Assembly (NCBI GenBank): GCA_965277875.1
Contig: CBDIDV010000002.1
Span: forward strand, 3,224,001-3,288,000
DNA length: 64,000 nucleotides
Reading direction: 5' to 3'
Source: CAWFQB01 sp965277875
GTDB taxonomy: Bacteria > Armatimonadota > Chthonomonadetes > Chthonomonadales > Chthonomonadaceae
Below, in pieces: positions 1-9,166 of the stretch; the first letter of the stretch is position 1, and every line of letters begins with the position of its first letter. The notes below the pieces were generated by a model. That model made no database searches. It was not told the origin of the DNA and saw nothing but the letters and a program-made list of their open reading frames with translations. The position numbers and the translations under genes are program-made.

Positions 1-1228
1 CATGCGTCCAGGTCAGTGGGCGGATTTGCAGGCGGGACGCGCCGTTCGCGTCCCGGTCGTAATAGTGATAGACAAGGTAATCCTGTGCCGATGGCACGGC
101 TTTGCCCGGTTCGGCAGGAAGGGCAGCGTCCTGCAAAACGGCGCAGTGGCCGGGGCCGATCTCGCGCCCTTGCGCGGCAAGAACGGGACTGCCGCCGCCT
201 TCCCTTAGCGGTTTGCCGTCGCGATCCGCATACGGGCCGGTCACATCAGGACTTCGCCCCACGCGGATGTTGTAAGTGCTGTTGACCCCCCGGCAGCAAA
301 AGTCGAACGACACGAACAGATAGTAGTACGCGCCGTGCCGGATCACAAACGGGGCCTCGACCGCGTCCGGCGAGGGCCGCTGCGCCAGACTGTACACGCG
401 GGCGTTCGGGGCGGGCTTGCCGGTCTGCGCGTCCACAAACACCAGCTTAATGCCCGAAAAGAAACTGCCGAACGTGAGCGCGGCGCGGGCAGACGCAGGA
501 TCGCCTGCATCGGCGGCAGCGCCGGGGGCAGCAGGGTTCGCGGCAGGAGTTTTGGCAGGTCGGCCGGGGGCCGGGGGGTCGAACGCGGCGGGAGCGGGCG
601 CAAGGCGGATCAGGTTCGGGTCAATCGCGTTGTAATCCGTGTCCGGCCCTGACTCGAACACCTTGCCGTCATCGCGCCACCCGTAATCCGGACTGGCCGG
701 GTCGAGCGTTTTACTGGACGCCAGCCCGATCAGCGAGCGGTTGCTGCCAAAGCGGGACACGGCGTAGTACAACTGAAAACGCCCATTGGCAAACGAGATG
801 TCGGGCGCCCACGCCCCCCGGCTGCCGGGGATCGCCTGTCGTGTCCATTCAGGCAGGCCCTGCCCGAACACGCTGCCCACCGGCTCCCATTGGCGCAGAT
901 CCCGCGAGCGCAGTATGGGGATGCCCCCGCCGGTCGAAAAGACGTAGAAGAACACGCCGTCGCGAATGATGCACGGATCATGTACGCGCTTCGCTCTTTC
1001 TATCTCTGAGGGCGTATCACGAGTTCGGGCGGGCAGTGGAACGCTTTGTGCCGGGCCAGTCGGCGCGGCAGGCAGAGTGGGCGGCGGCTGATGCACCTTC
1101 AGCCGCAATCCCATGCAGCCCAGGCCCACCGCGCCAAGCAGCAGCGGCATAAGCCGCATTGCTCGCCGCCTTTTCGCGTCTTGCGCGTCGCGTATGATGT
1201 TGTCGTGAATCCTACCGGTCATAATCAT
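1..1228 (-). CDS. GH43 arabinanase-like secreted lipoprotein, cut by window edge, apparent frameshift
   Basis: The reading frame from about 987 down to position 1 encodes a five-bladed beta-propeller glycosidase of family GH43, most like arabinan endo-1,5-alpha-L-arabinosidases. In order it shows HDPCIIRDG (catalytic base region), GAWAPDISF, DYNAIDPNLIR, the FCCRGVNSTY segment typical of arabinanases, GGGSPVL and GPGH. The N-terminal part lies in another frame. It begins at ATG 1228 (or 1159) and gives a lipoprotein signal ending in LGAVGLGC, then a Pro-rich linker to ERAKR. That frame stops (TGA) exactly where the catalytic frame begins with VHDP, so one base is missing near 980-987. The likely role is exported cleavage of plant arabinan. 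The 3' end lies outside the window. Whether the shift is real or a sequencing error cannot be told from here. Confidence 0.7.
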   Translation of the reverse strand, partial: MIMTGRIHDNIIRDAQDAKRRRAMRLMPLLLGAVGLGCMGLRLKVHQPPPTLPAAPTGPAQSVPLPARTRDTPSEIERAKRVHDPCIIRDGVFFYVFSTGGGIPILRSRDLRQWEPVGSVFGQGLPEWTRQAIPGSRGAWAPDISFANGRFQLYYAVSRFGSNRSLIGLASSKTLDPASPDYGWRDDGKVFESGPDTDYNAIDPNLIRLAPAPAAFDPPAPGRPAKTPAANPAAPGAAADAGDPASARAALTFGSFFSGIKLVFVDAQTGKPAPNARVYSLAQRPSPDAVEAPFVIRHGAYYYLFVSFDFCCRGVNSTYNIRVGRSPDVTGPYADRDGKPLREGGGSPVLAAQGREIGPGHCAVLQDAALPAEPGKAVPSAQDYLVYHYYDRDANGASRLQIRPLTWTH

Positions 1229-2252
1229 CTATTCCCGTATACAGGCGTCGTCCATAATCTACGCTTCTGCGTATCATTAGAGAATGCACTGCGCTCGATT
1301 GCCTGCACGCGCATCATTGTGCATTCTGATGTAATCATTCATGTCTTTTGTACGTATATAAAGAGGAGACGCAGGCGGACGGTAATTGCCGATAGAACCT
1401 TATGGCACAGGCGCAAAATACGTCTGCACAGTTCGTTTAGCAAAACGCGCCCAAAAGCCGATACAAACAGGATACGCAGAACGCGCACTGATAGACCGCA
1501 CTTAGAGCGCAAAAAAGGCCGCAAAGTTTTGTGAAACCAAAGCGTAGTACGCACTGTCTATGTGAGTGAAAGTAGCCGGACAAGAAGATAAGCCTGTAAA
1601 ATGACCTGAAATTAACCAATGATGGAACAAGGATCAGATCAGTCAGGACACAGGCGAAATCATTCTTTCGGGTAGAATTTCAATGAAACAGGGCGGGACG
1701 GCATGAACTAATCCGACCTGCGAACGCCTGTAAAATGTCTCACCGTACAGTGTTTGTTCTGTACTGTTTCGGAACCGTTTGTGACAATATCCGTACCCGC
1801 TGCCATAGCGGGGCGGCAGCAGGGAGCAATCCTTTTCGTATGGGCGATCAGCATAAACCAGCACAGCATGGCGGCATCGGCGTAATGGCGGGCCGCGCGG
1901 CGATAAGCGCGTGTACAACGTGACACGAACGGGATACTGTTCGTGTACCGCACGGTACGTTGCGCCCGCCGCTGGAACCCACACGTTCCGGGCGGGTTTT
2001 GTTTTAGCCAAACCGAACGCGCGCAGGCAAACAAGGCAGTTGTTTACACGAAATGCTGTCACAAACGAACGCGGCAAACGTTGGAGACACAAAAGCGTGA
2101 CGCGGGAGATGTGCGCTCAGGAAGTCCATGCTGGCAAAGACGGCGCAAACGAGACTGCGTTGAGAGACTGTGCCAACAAGTTATGGCAGAAAAGGCCGCA
2201 AAGAGGTCAGTGACACTTTCCGGCTAAACGACGAGAAATTGAGTGAATTATT
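1229..2252. other. Gene-free 1 kb stretch with small hairpins
   Basis: I see no convincing gene here: the open frames have no recognisable protein character, and base composition is lower in G+C than the neighbours. The stretch contains several short perfect hairpins: GTACAG/CTGTAC at 1745-1764, ACACGAAC/GTTCGTGT at 1923-1946, and GTACCG-CA-CGGTAC at 1945-1958. The phrase GCCTGTAAAATG occurs twice, at about 1590 and 1726. Confidence 0.4.
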
Positions 2253-2780
2253 ATGGACTTATTAGACAGATGGGCATTAGATATGCCGAACGCCGCGCTC
2301 CACGAGGACGCGCGAATCGAAAATGCGCGGGCTGAGGCCGAGCGCATCGCCCGCGAGTGGGCCGAGGCCGCTGAGGGCAGTACAAGCGATACAAGTTTGA
2401 ATCTGGACGCGCCCCGCGAGGCCGTCACCGAATGCGTCATCACCTTAGAGGGCGCGCGCAGAATACAGAAGGGAAGTCGTGCCATGAACGCCATTTTAAC
2501 CCGAACCGAAAATCAGCCTGGACGCTGCCAACTGCGGACGACGACAATCACAAAGACCGAGGCCCGCGAGCAGGCCCTGGCCCGTCTGGTAAACCTGCTG
2601 GAAGGCAGAGCCGGCGGCTACGCTCACGAACACGCCGACAACATCCTGGAGTGCGGCGTGGAACTGAGCCAACTGGCCCGCCTGCGCGCCGCCCGCGCTT
2701 CCTACGCGCTGGCGACCGGTGGCGGAATGCGCCGCGTGGGCCGTGGCGCATGGCTGCGCGAAGAGCCGTCACAGGCTTAG
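2253..2780 (+). CDS. Hypothetical protein, 175 aa
   Basis: No family recognised. The protein is soluble and highly charged. Residues 10-45 are an Ala/Glu/Arg-rich, probably helical stretch, and the C-terminal half (about residue 95 on) is also helical with many Ala, Arg and Glu. There is no signal peptide or membrane segment. The codon bias toward G/C in third position matches neighbouring real genes, and the gene is followed 80 bases later by a strong hairpin terminator, which supports expression. It stands alone on the plus strand, facing the minus-strand DUF1501 cluster. Confidence 0.55.
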   Translation: MDLLDRWALDMPNAALHEDARIENARAEAERIAREWAEAAEGSTSDTSLNLDAPREAVTECVITLEGARRIQKGSRAMNAILTRTENQPGRCQLRTTTITKTEAREQALARLVNLLEGRAGGYAHEHADNILECGVELSQLARLRAARASYALATGGGMRRVGRGAWLREEPSQA

Positions 2781-2857
2781 TAATTGTTGTTCACTGCTTG
2801 TTATTTGTTGAGGAAGACGCAATAGAGACCACGCCGTATCTCCACAACGCTCGCACA

Positions 2858-2889
2858 AAAAGCCCCTGTCAATGCTGACAGGGGCTTTT
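2858..2889. terminator. Bidirectional rho-independent terminator
   Basis: A perfect 14-bp stem (AAAAGCCCCTGTCA paired with TGACAGGGGCTTTT) encloses a 4-base ATGC loop. A-tract and T-tract flank the GC core, so it can act in both directions, ending the plus-strand gene at 2780 and any transcript from the minus-strand cluster ending at 3046. Confidence 0.9.
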
Positions 2890-3045
2890 CTACCACTTCC
2901 ATAACGCAGCGCCCCGCAGGGCGGGAGCTTTTCTCCTGCCGATCTTCCAATTCGCACCATTATTGTTCAACAAACTATGTTGAACAAATCATGTTATATT
3001 GGGAGGAAGCGTTAATAAAGCAGTCTTCGCGTCTGCCTTGAACGT

Positions 3046-4512
3046 TTACACGAACAGACCGCTGACCACTTTGCCCTTGACCAGTTCGCGGGGCTGGTTG
3101 AGGTGGTTGTAGATGATGGTGTCGGGCGAGATGCCCAGCGAATGGTAGACCGTGGCAAGTATGTCGGTCGGATGCACGGGGTTTTCCGCAGGGCTGCTGG
3201 CCGTAGCATCGGACTTGCCGTACAGCCGCCCGCCCTGTACGCCGCCGCCCGCGATCAGGGCCGTGTAGCAGTACGGCCAGTGGTCGCGCCCATCGGGAGC
3301 GTTGCCGTTGCCGGACGTGGACACGCCCAGGCGCGGCGAGCGCCCGAACTCGCCGATGGCAAGCACGAGCGTGTCCTTGAGCATACCCCTCTGGCTCAGG
3401 TCTTCGAGCAGGGCCGAAAGCGCGCTGTCCAGCTTGGGGCAGTGCAGGTTCTTGAGCGGGCCGAAATTCGCGGCGTGGGTGTCCCAGGCAGTGACTTTGG
3501 GGTCGCCGTTCGCCACGCTCGGCCAGTTCACCTGCACAAAGCGTGTGCCGGCCTCGATAAGCCGCCGCGCCATCAGGCACGACTGGCCGAAGACGTGCCG
3601 CCCGTAGCGGTCGCGCACCTTGACGGGTTCCTCGTTCAGATCGAAGGCTTTGCGCGCCCGTCCCGAAAGGATCAGGCCCAGCGCCTTGTCGTAATAACTA
3701 TCCAGCGCGTAGCCGCTCACGGCCTTTTCCAGTTCGGGCATTCCGTCGTCAATGATCTTACGCAGGCCCGCCCGGTTTTCCAGGCGCGTTTTGCTGATGT
3801 CGGGGCGCAGGGTCAGGTCATCGAGTTTGATCTTTTCCATTGCCATCGGGTCGCTGTCCGCGCCCGGCGGATACAAATAGTACGGGTCATACGCCTTGCC
3901 CAGAAAGCCCGCCGTACCCGCCTTGCCGATGACGCTGCTCTCCTGCAAAGGGCGCGGCAGCATCACAAATGGCAGCATCGGCACGCGGGGCGGCAGAAAC
4001 TTGGCGATATGCGAACCCATGTTGGGATAATCGGTGGGCGAGGGTGGTTCAAGCTGCCCGGACGGCGAGACCTTGTCGGCCTGCTCGCCGGTCAGCATCT
4101 GATAAATGGCCGCTGTGTGGTTGAACAGGCCGTTGGGCGTATATGACACGCTGCGTATCAGGGTCGCTTTGTCCATCTGCTGCGCCAACTGCGGCATCAC
4201 TTCGGACAGCCAGATACCCGGCACATTGCTTTTGATGGGCTTGAACTCGCCGCGCACGTTCAGGGGCGCGTCGGGCTTGGGGTCCCAGATGTCAATGTGG
4301 CTCGGCCCGCCCTGCAAATAAATCAAGATCACGCTTTTGGCCGTGCCGAAGCCGCTCTGTCCTTTGGTGGACACGCTCTTGTCGGCGCGGGCTTCCAGGG
4401 CCAGGATCTCCGGCAGGCTGATGCCCAGCATGGCCGCGCCGCCGATACGCAGCAGTTCGCGCCGCGTGACGCCGTCGCAGTCGCGATGATTATTGCCGGG
4501 GATGGAAAGCAT
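3046..4512 (-). CDS. DUF1501 domain secreted protein (Tat signal)
   Basis: A 488-residue member of the DUF1501 family (sulfatase/alkaline-phosphatase-like fold), common in planctomycete-type genomes next to DUF1549/DUF1553 genes. The N-terminus has a twin-arginine-like signal (TRRELLRIGGAAMLG). Family hallmarks visible are SVILIYLQGGPSHIDIWDPKPDAP near residue 60, FNHTAAIYQMLTG, GMLKDTLVLAIGEFGRSP, and GRDHWPYCYTALIAGGGVQGG in the C-terminal third. The start ATG at 4512 has an AGGAGA site upstream. It is the last gene in a minus-strand series of exported proteins that includes the DUF1549/1553 partner at 5902-8382. These two families usually occur together, and their biochemical role is unknown. 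Confidence 0.93.
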   Translation of the reverse strand: MLSIPGNNHRDCDGVTRRELLRIGGAAMLGISLPEILALEARADKSVSTKGQSGFGTAKSVILIYLQGGPSHIDIWDPKPDAPLNVRGEFKPIKSNVPGIWLSEVMPQLAQQMDKATLIRSVSYTPNGLFNHTAAIYQMLTGEQADKVSPSGQLEPPSPTDYPNMGSHIAKFLPPRVPMLPFVMLPRPLQESSVIGKAGTAGFLGKAYDPYYLYPPGADSDPMAMEKIKLDDLTLRPDISKTRLENRAGLRKIIDDGMPELEKAVSGYALDSYYDKALGLILSGRARKAFDLNEEPVKVRDRYGRHVFGQSCLMARRLIEAGTRFVQVNWPSVANGDPKVTAWDTHAANFGPLKNLHCPKLDSALSALLEDLSQRGMLKDTLVLAIGEFGRSPRLGVSTSGNGNAPDGRDHWPYCYTALIAGGGVQGGRLYGKSDATASSPAENPVHPTDILATVYHSLGISPDTIIYNHLNQPRELVKGKVVSGLFV

Positions 4513-4539
4513 GGTCGGTTCTCCTGTTCAATATAAGCG

Positions 4540-4989
4540 CTACTCACTAAAAGGCATCACGGCTTTGGGCGCACGAAAACGCTTCCACCAGTCCGCGTAC
4601 ACAACATCCGTGGCCCCGATGTCAAACGTTACCAGTTTCCAACTGCCATTGATCTTGTGCAGCAAGGCGCTGTAATCGTAGCCGAAAATCTCGGCCTGCA
4701 CGGCCCCCGCGTACTTGGTTCTCTTGTAATCGAGCGGGCCTTGATCAGGGCGGAGGGGTTCGCCGCCCACATACGCCCAATTCTGATACACGCGAATCTC
4801 ATCCACCTTGAAAATGACTTTTTGGTTCAGGTCTTTTTCAAAGGCGGGCCGCATCGCGTTGAACAGCGTTTTGCGGATTGGATCGCCTGCTTTAGGGTGT
4901 ATCACGGTCTGCTGCGCGTTTGCAGCCATGCCGCACAGCAGAACCATAGCGAACAAAACGATTGAACGAAGCGGCGCAATATTTTTCAT
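4540..4989 (-). CDS. Small exported protein, 149 aa
   Basis: No family recognised. The chosen start ATG 4989 has a GGGAGA site nearby and gives a classical Sec signal (MKNIAPLRS, a hydrophobic run, cleavage after ANA). The mature part is about 125 residues with alternating beta-like segments and many aromatic residues (RVYQNWAYVGGEPLRP, EIFGYDYSALLHKINGSWKLV). This resembles small periplasmic proteins of the NTF2/SnoaL-like shape, but that is only an impression. It lies 27 bases upstream of the DUF1501 gene in the same direction and may be cotranscribed with it. Confidence 0.7.
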   Translation of the reverse strand: MKNIAPLRSIVLFAMVLLCGMAANAQQTVIHPKAGDPIRKTLFNAMRPAFEKDLNQKVIFKVDEIRVYQNWAYVGGEPLRPDQGPLDYKRTKYAGAVQAEIFGYDYSALLHKINGSWKLVTFDIGATDVVYADWWKRFRAPKAVMPFSE

Positions 4990-5013
4990 GCGGGGTTCTC
5001 CCGACGGTTGTTT

Positions 5014-5117
5014 TTGTCTTGAACCATGATTATTGTGATTATTGTGATGGACTATCATTAAGAGAAAGCATTCATCATGGTCATCACTCTAATCACATAA
5101 ATCATGGTTCAAGACAA
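5014..5117. repeat. Palindromic intergenic element, family A copy 1
   Basis: A perfect 17-bp inverted repeat (TTGTCTTGAACCATGAT at 5014-5030 and its complement at 5101-5117) flanks about 70 bases of A/T-rich sequence containing repeated ATTGTGATT. It sits between msrA and the exported-protein gene. The outer TTTGTCTTGAAC arm is shared with the element at 22191-22339. Confidence 0.8.
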
Positions 5118-5119
5118 TC

Positions 5120-5836
5120 CTACTTTTTCAGCAGATTGCTGTAATGCTGGCGGAATTTGACCACTTTGGGCGCGATCACGACACGGCAGTAACCCTGATT
5201 GGGGTTAAGCGCAAAGTAGTCCTGATGATACCCTTCCGCCGCGTAGAAGTTGGTAAACGGTGTTACCTCGGTCACGATGGGACTGTCCCAGACATGCTTG
5301 TCGTTAAACTCCTTGATGACTTCCTGGGCGGCGTGTTTCTGCTCGTCGCTGTGCGTGAACACGCCGGAACGGTACTGCGTGCCGCTGTCGTTGCCCTGAC
5401 GGTTCAGGGTCGTGGGATCGTGAACCGTAAAGAAGATGTGCAGCAGGTCACTGAAGCTGATGACGTTGGGATCGAACGTGATTTGAATGGCCTCGGCGTG
5501 GCCCGTGCCGCCGCCGCATACCTGCTCGTAGGAGGGATCGGCCACCATGCCGCCCGTGTAGCCCGATACCACTTTGTCCACGCCCTTCAAGTCCTTGAAA
5601 AAGGCTTCCGTACACCAGAAGCAGCCACCCGCGAAGGTAGCGATCTCTTTGCCCTGCGGCGCGACGGCCTGGGTTATGGGGAGTTGTCTCACGTCTTTGT
5701 TGTCCTGTGTTTGCGTTGTCGGCGGCGTCATACATCCGCCGAGAAGTAGAGTCAGTGCGCCGAATGCGACGCCGCAAAAATGGCGGCGGGTACGGGGCGC
5801 GTTGTGGCCTGTTGTTGGGTTTGCTTGTGTTGCCAT
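5120..5836 (-). CDS. msrA: Peptide methionine-S-sulfoxide reductase MsrA, lipoprotein form
   Basis: MsrA reduces methionine-S-sulfoxide in oxidised proteins. The catalytic signature FAGGCFWCTEAFF is at residues 68-78 (nucleophile Cys72), followed by the family motifs SGYTGG, TGHAEAIQ, FFTVHDPTTLNRQGND, GTQYRS and AEGYHQDY. YCR near the C-terminus may supply a resolving Cys. The start at ATG 5836 gives a positively charged N-terminus and a lipobox LLLGGC (Cys35), so the enzyme is probably anchored outside the cytoplasmic membrane, unlike most cytosolic MsrA. It belongs to the same minus-strand run of exported proteins as its neighbours. Confidence 0.95.
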   Translation of the reverse strand: MATQANPTTGHNAPRTRRHFCGVAFGALTLLLGGCMTPPTTQTQDNKDVRQLPITQAVAPQGKEIATFAGGCFWCTEAFFKDLKGVDKVVSGYTGGMVADPSYEQVCGGGTGHAEAIQITFDPNVISFSDLLHIFFTVHDPTTLNRQGNDSGTQYRSGVFTHSDEQKHAAQEVIKEFNDKHVWDSPIVTEVTPFTNFYAAEGYHQDYFALNPNQGYCRVVIAPKVVKFRQHYSNLLKK

Positions 5837-5901
5837 ACCTGATTCTACTGCAAATGACGAGACGAAGTTTGCCGCACAGACAAAATATAAGCCCCTTTGA
5901 T

Positions 5902-8382
5902 TTAGCGATTGAACAGAAAGGCGGGACTGTTGATGAGCGCCCACATCAGGTCCTGCGCGCCCTCGCTGCGGCTGGCCGCTTTGCCAAGATGCGATTGGGC
6001 GTTCGCCATTTCCTTTGCGGTCGGCATTCGGGACACCACGGCAAGGAAAATGTCTTCCACGAGTCTGGCATTGGTCGGGTTTGTTTTCAATAGCTGCGCG
6101 ATGCGTCCGTTCGGGTCGGCGATGGCGTCGGCAATGGTCGGGCCATTGATGAGATTAAGCGCCTGCCCCAGGCTGACTGTGCTGGAACGCTCGCATTCGC
6201 AGGGCGTCTCGCGGGCCGGCTTGCCGAACAGGTCGAGGAAGCCTTCGCCGGTCGCGCTGTTGGCGTCGGGCAGGGCCACGGCCCGCGTTCCCGCCGCCAC
6301 GCCCGCAAAATGGGCGTTGGTATCGGTCGCGATGTGGATAGCGTCGTACAACTGCTCGGCCTCCAGTCGGCGCGGCACGGCATGGGAGAAATTCGTTTTG
6401 TCGTCCTCGTTCCAGCGCGTGGCTTTGAGCGCGGCCTGATACGTGCGTGACAGCACGATCTGGCGCATCATGTGTTTCAGGTCAAAGCCGCTCTGCACGA
6501 AATCCCGGTTCAGGGCTTCGAGCAGTTCGGGATTGGAGGGCGGGTTCGAGGCGCGAATGTCGTCCACGGGATCAATGATGCCCCGGCCCAATAGATAGCT
6601 CCACAGGCGATTGACCATTGCCCGCGAAAAGAATGGGTTTTCGGGGGATGTCAGCCAGTCAGCGAATAGGTCACGGCGCTGCGTTCCCGTCGTAAAGTCC
6701 GCCGTCCGGGCCAGACTGCCGACGGGAACGACAGGCAGAACGGCCAGGTTGGTTTTGGGGTGCATCACCTCGCCGCCCGCCTTATCGTAGATCACCTCAT
6801 CCCCCGCCTGTTCGCCGGGCTTGAAGCTGACCTGCGCGAAGAACGCGCCGAACTGATAATACTGGTTCTGTGTCCACCGCTCGAACGGGTGGTCGTGGCA
6901 CTTATTGCACGAGAAGCGCACACCCAAAAACAACTGCGTGACATTTTCCGTCGCGGTCGCCGTATCGCGCACGACGCGCAGATAGTTGGCGGGGGCATTG
7001 GAATACGCATCGCCGGACGCCGTGACCATTGCGCGGACAAACTTGTCGTAAGGCATGTTCTCGGCAACCGAAGCATGTATCCAGTTGCGAAATTTGCGAA
7101 CGCCCCGGTCGCCCAAAAACTTGCTGTTACAGTCCAGCAGGTCGGCCCATTTGTTGGTCCATCTGTCTACATACGCGGGCGAGGCGAGCAGGCTGTCCGC
7201 CATCCGCTCGCGCTTGGTTTGAGACGGCGTTTTGTCGTCGAGAAAGGCGCGGGCCTGAGCGGGCGTGGGAGGCAGGCCGGTCAGGTCAATGGACACGCGG
7301 CGCAGAAACGTGGCGTCGTCGCACAGTCCGCTGGGCGTGGCCTTGATTTTTTGCAGTTTCTTGTCTACCAGGCCGTCAATGTAGTTTTGCGCGGGAACGT
7401 TCGCCCACTGGTAGCCGCTGCGGTCGCCCAATACGGTCAGGGGCGTCGTCGCATACGTTCCCTCGTAGCGCACGAGCAGGGCCGCTTCGCCGCGCCGTAT
7501 GGCCGTGATCTCGCCGTTCGGCTTGACAGTCGCGGTTTCCGGCATACTGCTCGACAGCACGGCCTCGCGGGTCACATCCCTGGTCGTGCCATCGGGATAG
7601 CGGGCGATCACAAGGGTTTTCTGCGTCATGCCGGGCAGGGTCAGGTTGGGGACGGCGGGCAGGACTTGCAGGGAGGCCACGCGTTTCGTTTTGTCCATGT
7701 CGCCCACAACACCCTCGCTGATCCACTGCTTGAGGACATTGTAATAGCGCGAGTCGGGCAGGATCGCCTGCCCGCCCTTATGCGGCACGGACGCGATGGG
7801 CTTGAGCAGCATCAGCGACTGCGCGGGGTCGGTGCGGTTGAAGCGCCGCGCCTCGATGTCGTCAATCAGGGCGTGATGGTCGTAGTCGGGATCGTAGCCG
7901 CGCAGGCTGAGTTTGAAGCCGTTTTTGCCTTTGGCCGAGCCGTGGCACGTCCCCTGATTGCATCCGGCCTTGCTGAGTATGGGTTCCACCTCGCGCACAA
8001 AGCTGACGGGCGGGGAGGCCATGCTGCGTACCACGACCGGAACCTCTATTTGCTGCCCCGCTGCGGTCACGGTCAGGAGGGTACGCCCCGCTTTGAGCGG
8101 CTGCACATAGCCGTCCTTGTCCACGCGCACAAGGGCCGAACCGCTCTTGACACTCGCGACCGGCGATAAGTCTACCGTAACCCCTGCCGCCGTCGTTCCC
8201 GTAACGATCAGGGCGCGGGCGTCGCGGCTGTCGTCAAGGGTAAGAGCGGCGGGCTGTACGCTCAGGCGCACGATCTTAGGCAGGGCGGGCTTTTTGGGCG
8301 CGGCGTCTTCGGCGCGGGCTATGAGCGTCAGGGATGAGACCAGACCGACAAGCGCAATCGATAAGGTACGGGTAAGTGCCAT
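5902..8382 (-). CDS. DUF1549/DUF1553 secreted protein with cytochrome-like and Ig-like domains
   Basis: An 826-residue exported protein of the planctomycete cytochrome group. ATG 8382 was chosen because GAGGAAAG precedes it and a clean Sec signal follows (ALVGLVSSLTLIARA). Domains in order are a BIG2-like Ig fold (about residues 35-115), a cytochrome-C-like segment (VEPILSKAGCNQGTCHGSAKG) with CxxxxCH instead of a plain CxxCH, a second Ig-like fold (about 225-300), DUF1549 (NYIDGLVDKKL, LRRVSIDLTGLPPTP), a CNKCHDHPFERW heme-like motif, and DUF1553 (about 520-820; NPFFSRAMVNRLWSYLLGRGI). It pairs with the DUF1501 gene and the cytochrome-WD40 gene in the same run. The biochemical role is unknown. 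Confidence 0.93.
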   Translation of the reverse strand: MALTRTLSIALVGLVSSLTLIARAEDAAPKKPALPKIVRLSVQPAALTLDDSRDARALIVTGTTAAGVTVDLSPVASVKSGSALVRVDKDGYVQPLKAGRTLLTVTAAGQQIEVPVVVRSMASPPVSFVREVEPILSKAGCNQGTCHGSAKGKNGFKLSLRGYDPDYDHHALIDDIEARRFNRTDPAQSLMLLKPIASVPHKGGQAILPDSRYYNVLKQWISEGVVGDMDKTKRVASLQVLPAVPNLTLPGMTQKTLVIARYPDGTTRDVTREAVLSSSMPETATVKPNGEITAIRRGEAALLVRYEGTYATTPLTVLGDRSGYQWANVPAQNYIDGLVDKKLQKIKATPSGLCDDATFLRRVSIDLTGLPPTPAQARAFLDDKTPSQTKRERMADSLLASPAYVDRWTNKWADLLDCNSKFLGDRGVRKFRNWIHASVAENMPYDKFVRAMVTASGDAYSNAPANYLRVVRDTATATENVTQLFLGVRFSCNKCHDHPFERWTQNQYYQFGAFFAQVSFKPGEQAGDEVIYDKAGGEVMHPKTNLAVLPVVPVGSLARTADFTTGTQRRDLFADWLTSPENPFFSRAMVNRLWSYLLGRGIIDPVDDIRASNPPSNPELLEALNRDFVQSGFDLKHMMRQIVLSRTYQAALKATRWNEDDKTNFSHAVPRRLEAEQLYDAIHIATDTNAHFAGVAAGTRAVALPDANSATGEGFLDLFGKPARETPCECERSSTVSLGQALNLINGPTIADAIADPNGRIAQLLKTNPTNARLVEDIFLAVVSRMPTAKEMANAQSHLGKAASRSEGAQDLMWALINSPAFLFNR

Positions 8383-8480
8383 GCGAATACTTTCCTCGAA
8401 ATGCGATGATGAACCGCGAAACACGCGAAACAAACGAAAAAGAACAAACAAAAAGTAATCCGAGCGAGCGAGTAACGAAA

Positions 8481-9047
8481 TCAGGCGAAAAGAGCGTCAA
8501 CCGGCATTGTCCAACCGGGTACGGCGGGTTCCGCATTGGCTATATCGCCGCGCCGAAAGACAGTAGGCAATAAAGGATCGGACGCTGTGTACTTTTTGAT
8601 GACATCGGAACTGAGCAGGTCGGCATCCCACACCACGAGCGTACCGGCGGCAAAGTATTCGGCGCGTTTGGCAGCCATCTCGCGTTCGGCGGCGGGGCCA
8701 TAATCGCCTTTGCTGCGGACTTCCACGGCGAATGCAGGCGCACCCTCTACAAAGTCCATTAGTTCGGCGTCATCCTGGGGTGGCGGGCCGGTGTGCCATG
8801 CTGCATCCGGGCTGAATGACCCCCGGCGTGGTAGATTAACGGCAAAGCCGACACTGTCGCTAAAGGCGTATCCTCCACGATGCCTTGATTCATGCTGCCT
8901 TAAACTTATAACGATATTGTCGGCAGCGCGTCCCGGCCCACGTCCAATGGGTGACATCAGCACTATCTCTCCATCAACAAGCTCGGCTTTCTGATTGTCC
9001 GGCACATGGTACAGGTCTTCAATGGTAGCGCGCGTTTTCGTGGTCAT
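8481..9047 (-). CDS. Uma2 family (DUF820) endonuclease-like protein
   Basis: A 188-residue protein of the Uma2/DUF820 family, which has a PD-(D/E)XK nuclease fold and is heavily expanded in cyanobacteria and related soil bacteria. Visible hallmarks are AELVDGEIVLMSPIG near residue 35, the acidic SPDAAW around residue 80, and AFAVEVRSKGDYG (the E-x-K catalytic segment) near 105-117, then AAKRAEYFAAGTLVVWDADL. The start ATG 9047 has a GAGGTG site. Biological role is unclear; these proteins may be nuclease relics or part of mobile elements. It lies between secreted-protein genes but has no signal peptide itself. Confidence 0.9.
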   Translation of the reverse strand: MTTKTRATIEDLYHVPDNQKAELVDGEIVLMSPIGRGPGRAADNIVISLRQHESRHRGGYAFSDSVGFAVNLPRRGSFSPDAAWHTGPPPQDDAELMDFVEGAPAFAVEVRSKGDYGPAAEREMAAKRAEYFAAGTLVVWDADLLSSDVIKKYTASDPLLPTVFRRGDIANAEPAVPGWTMPVDALFA

Positions 9048-9166
9048 GCAGCACCTCGCTCACGAGTTCAGATACGATACTATACTACAAAACAGACTGT
9101 CAATCACAAATTGCCCAACGGCTAATGGCAAAGTTTGCCGCTCTGACTGTGTCATTCGCAGGTGTG

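Noticed and set aside
730..981. Separate small minus-strand gene near the GH43
   Set aside because: The frame is out of phase with the GH43 motifs and reads as random Arg/Ser/Cys-rich sequence.
6760..8169. Long open frame on the plus strand, 469 codons
   Set aside because: It is the antisense of the DUF1549/1553 gene, has Arg/His-rich composition without domain signals, and no ribosome site.
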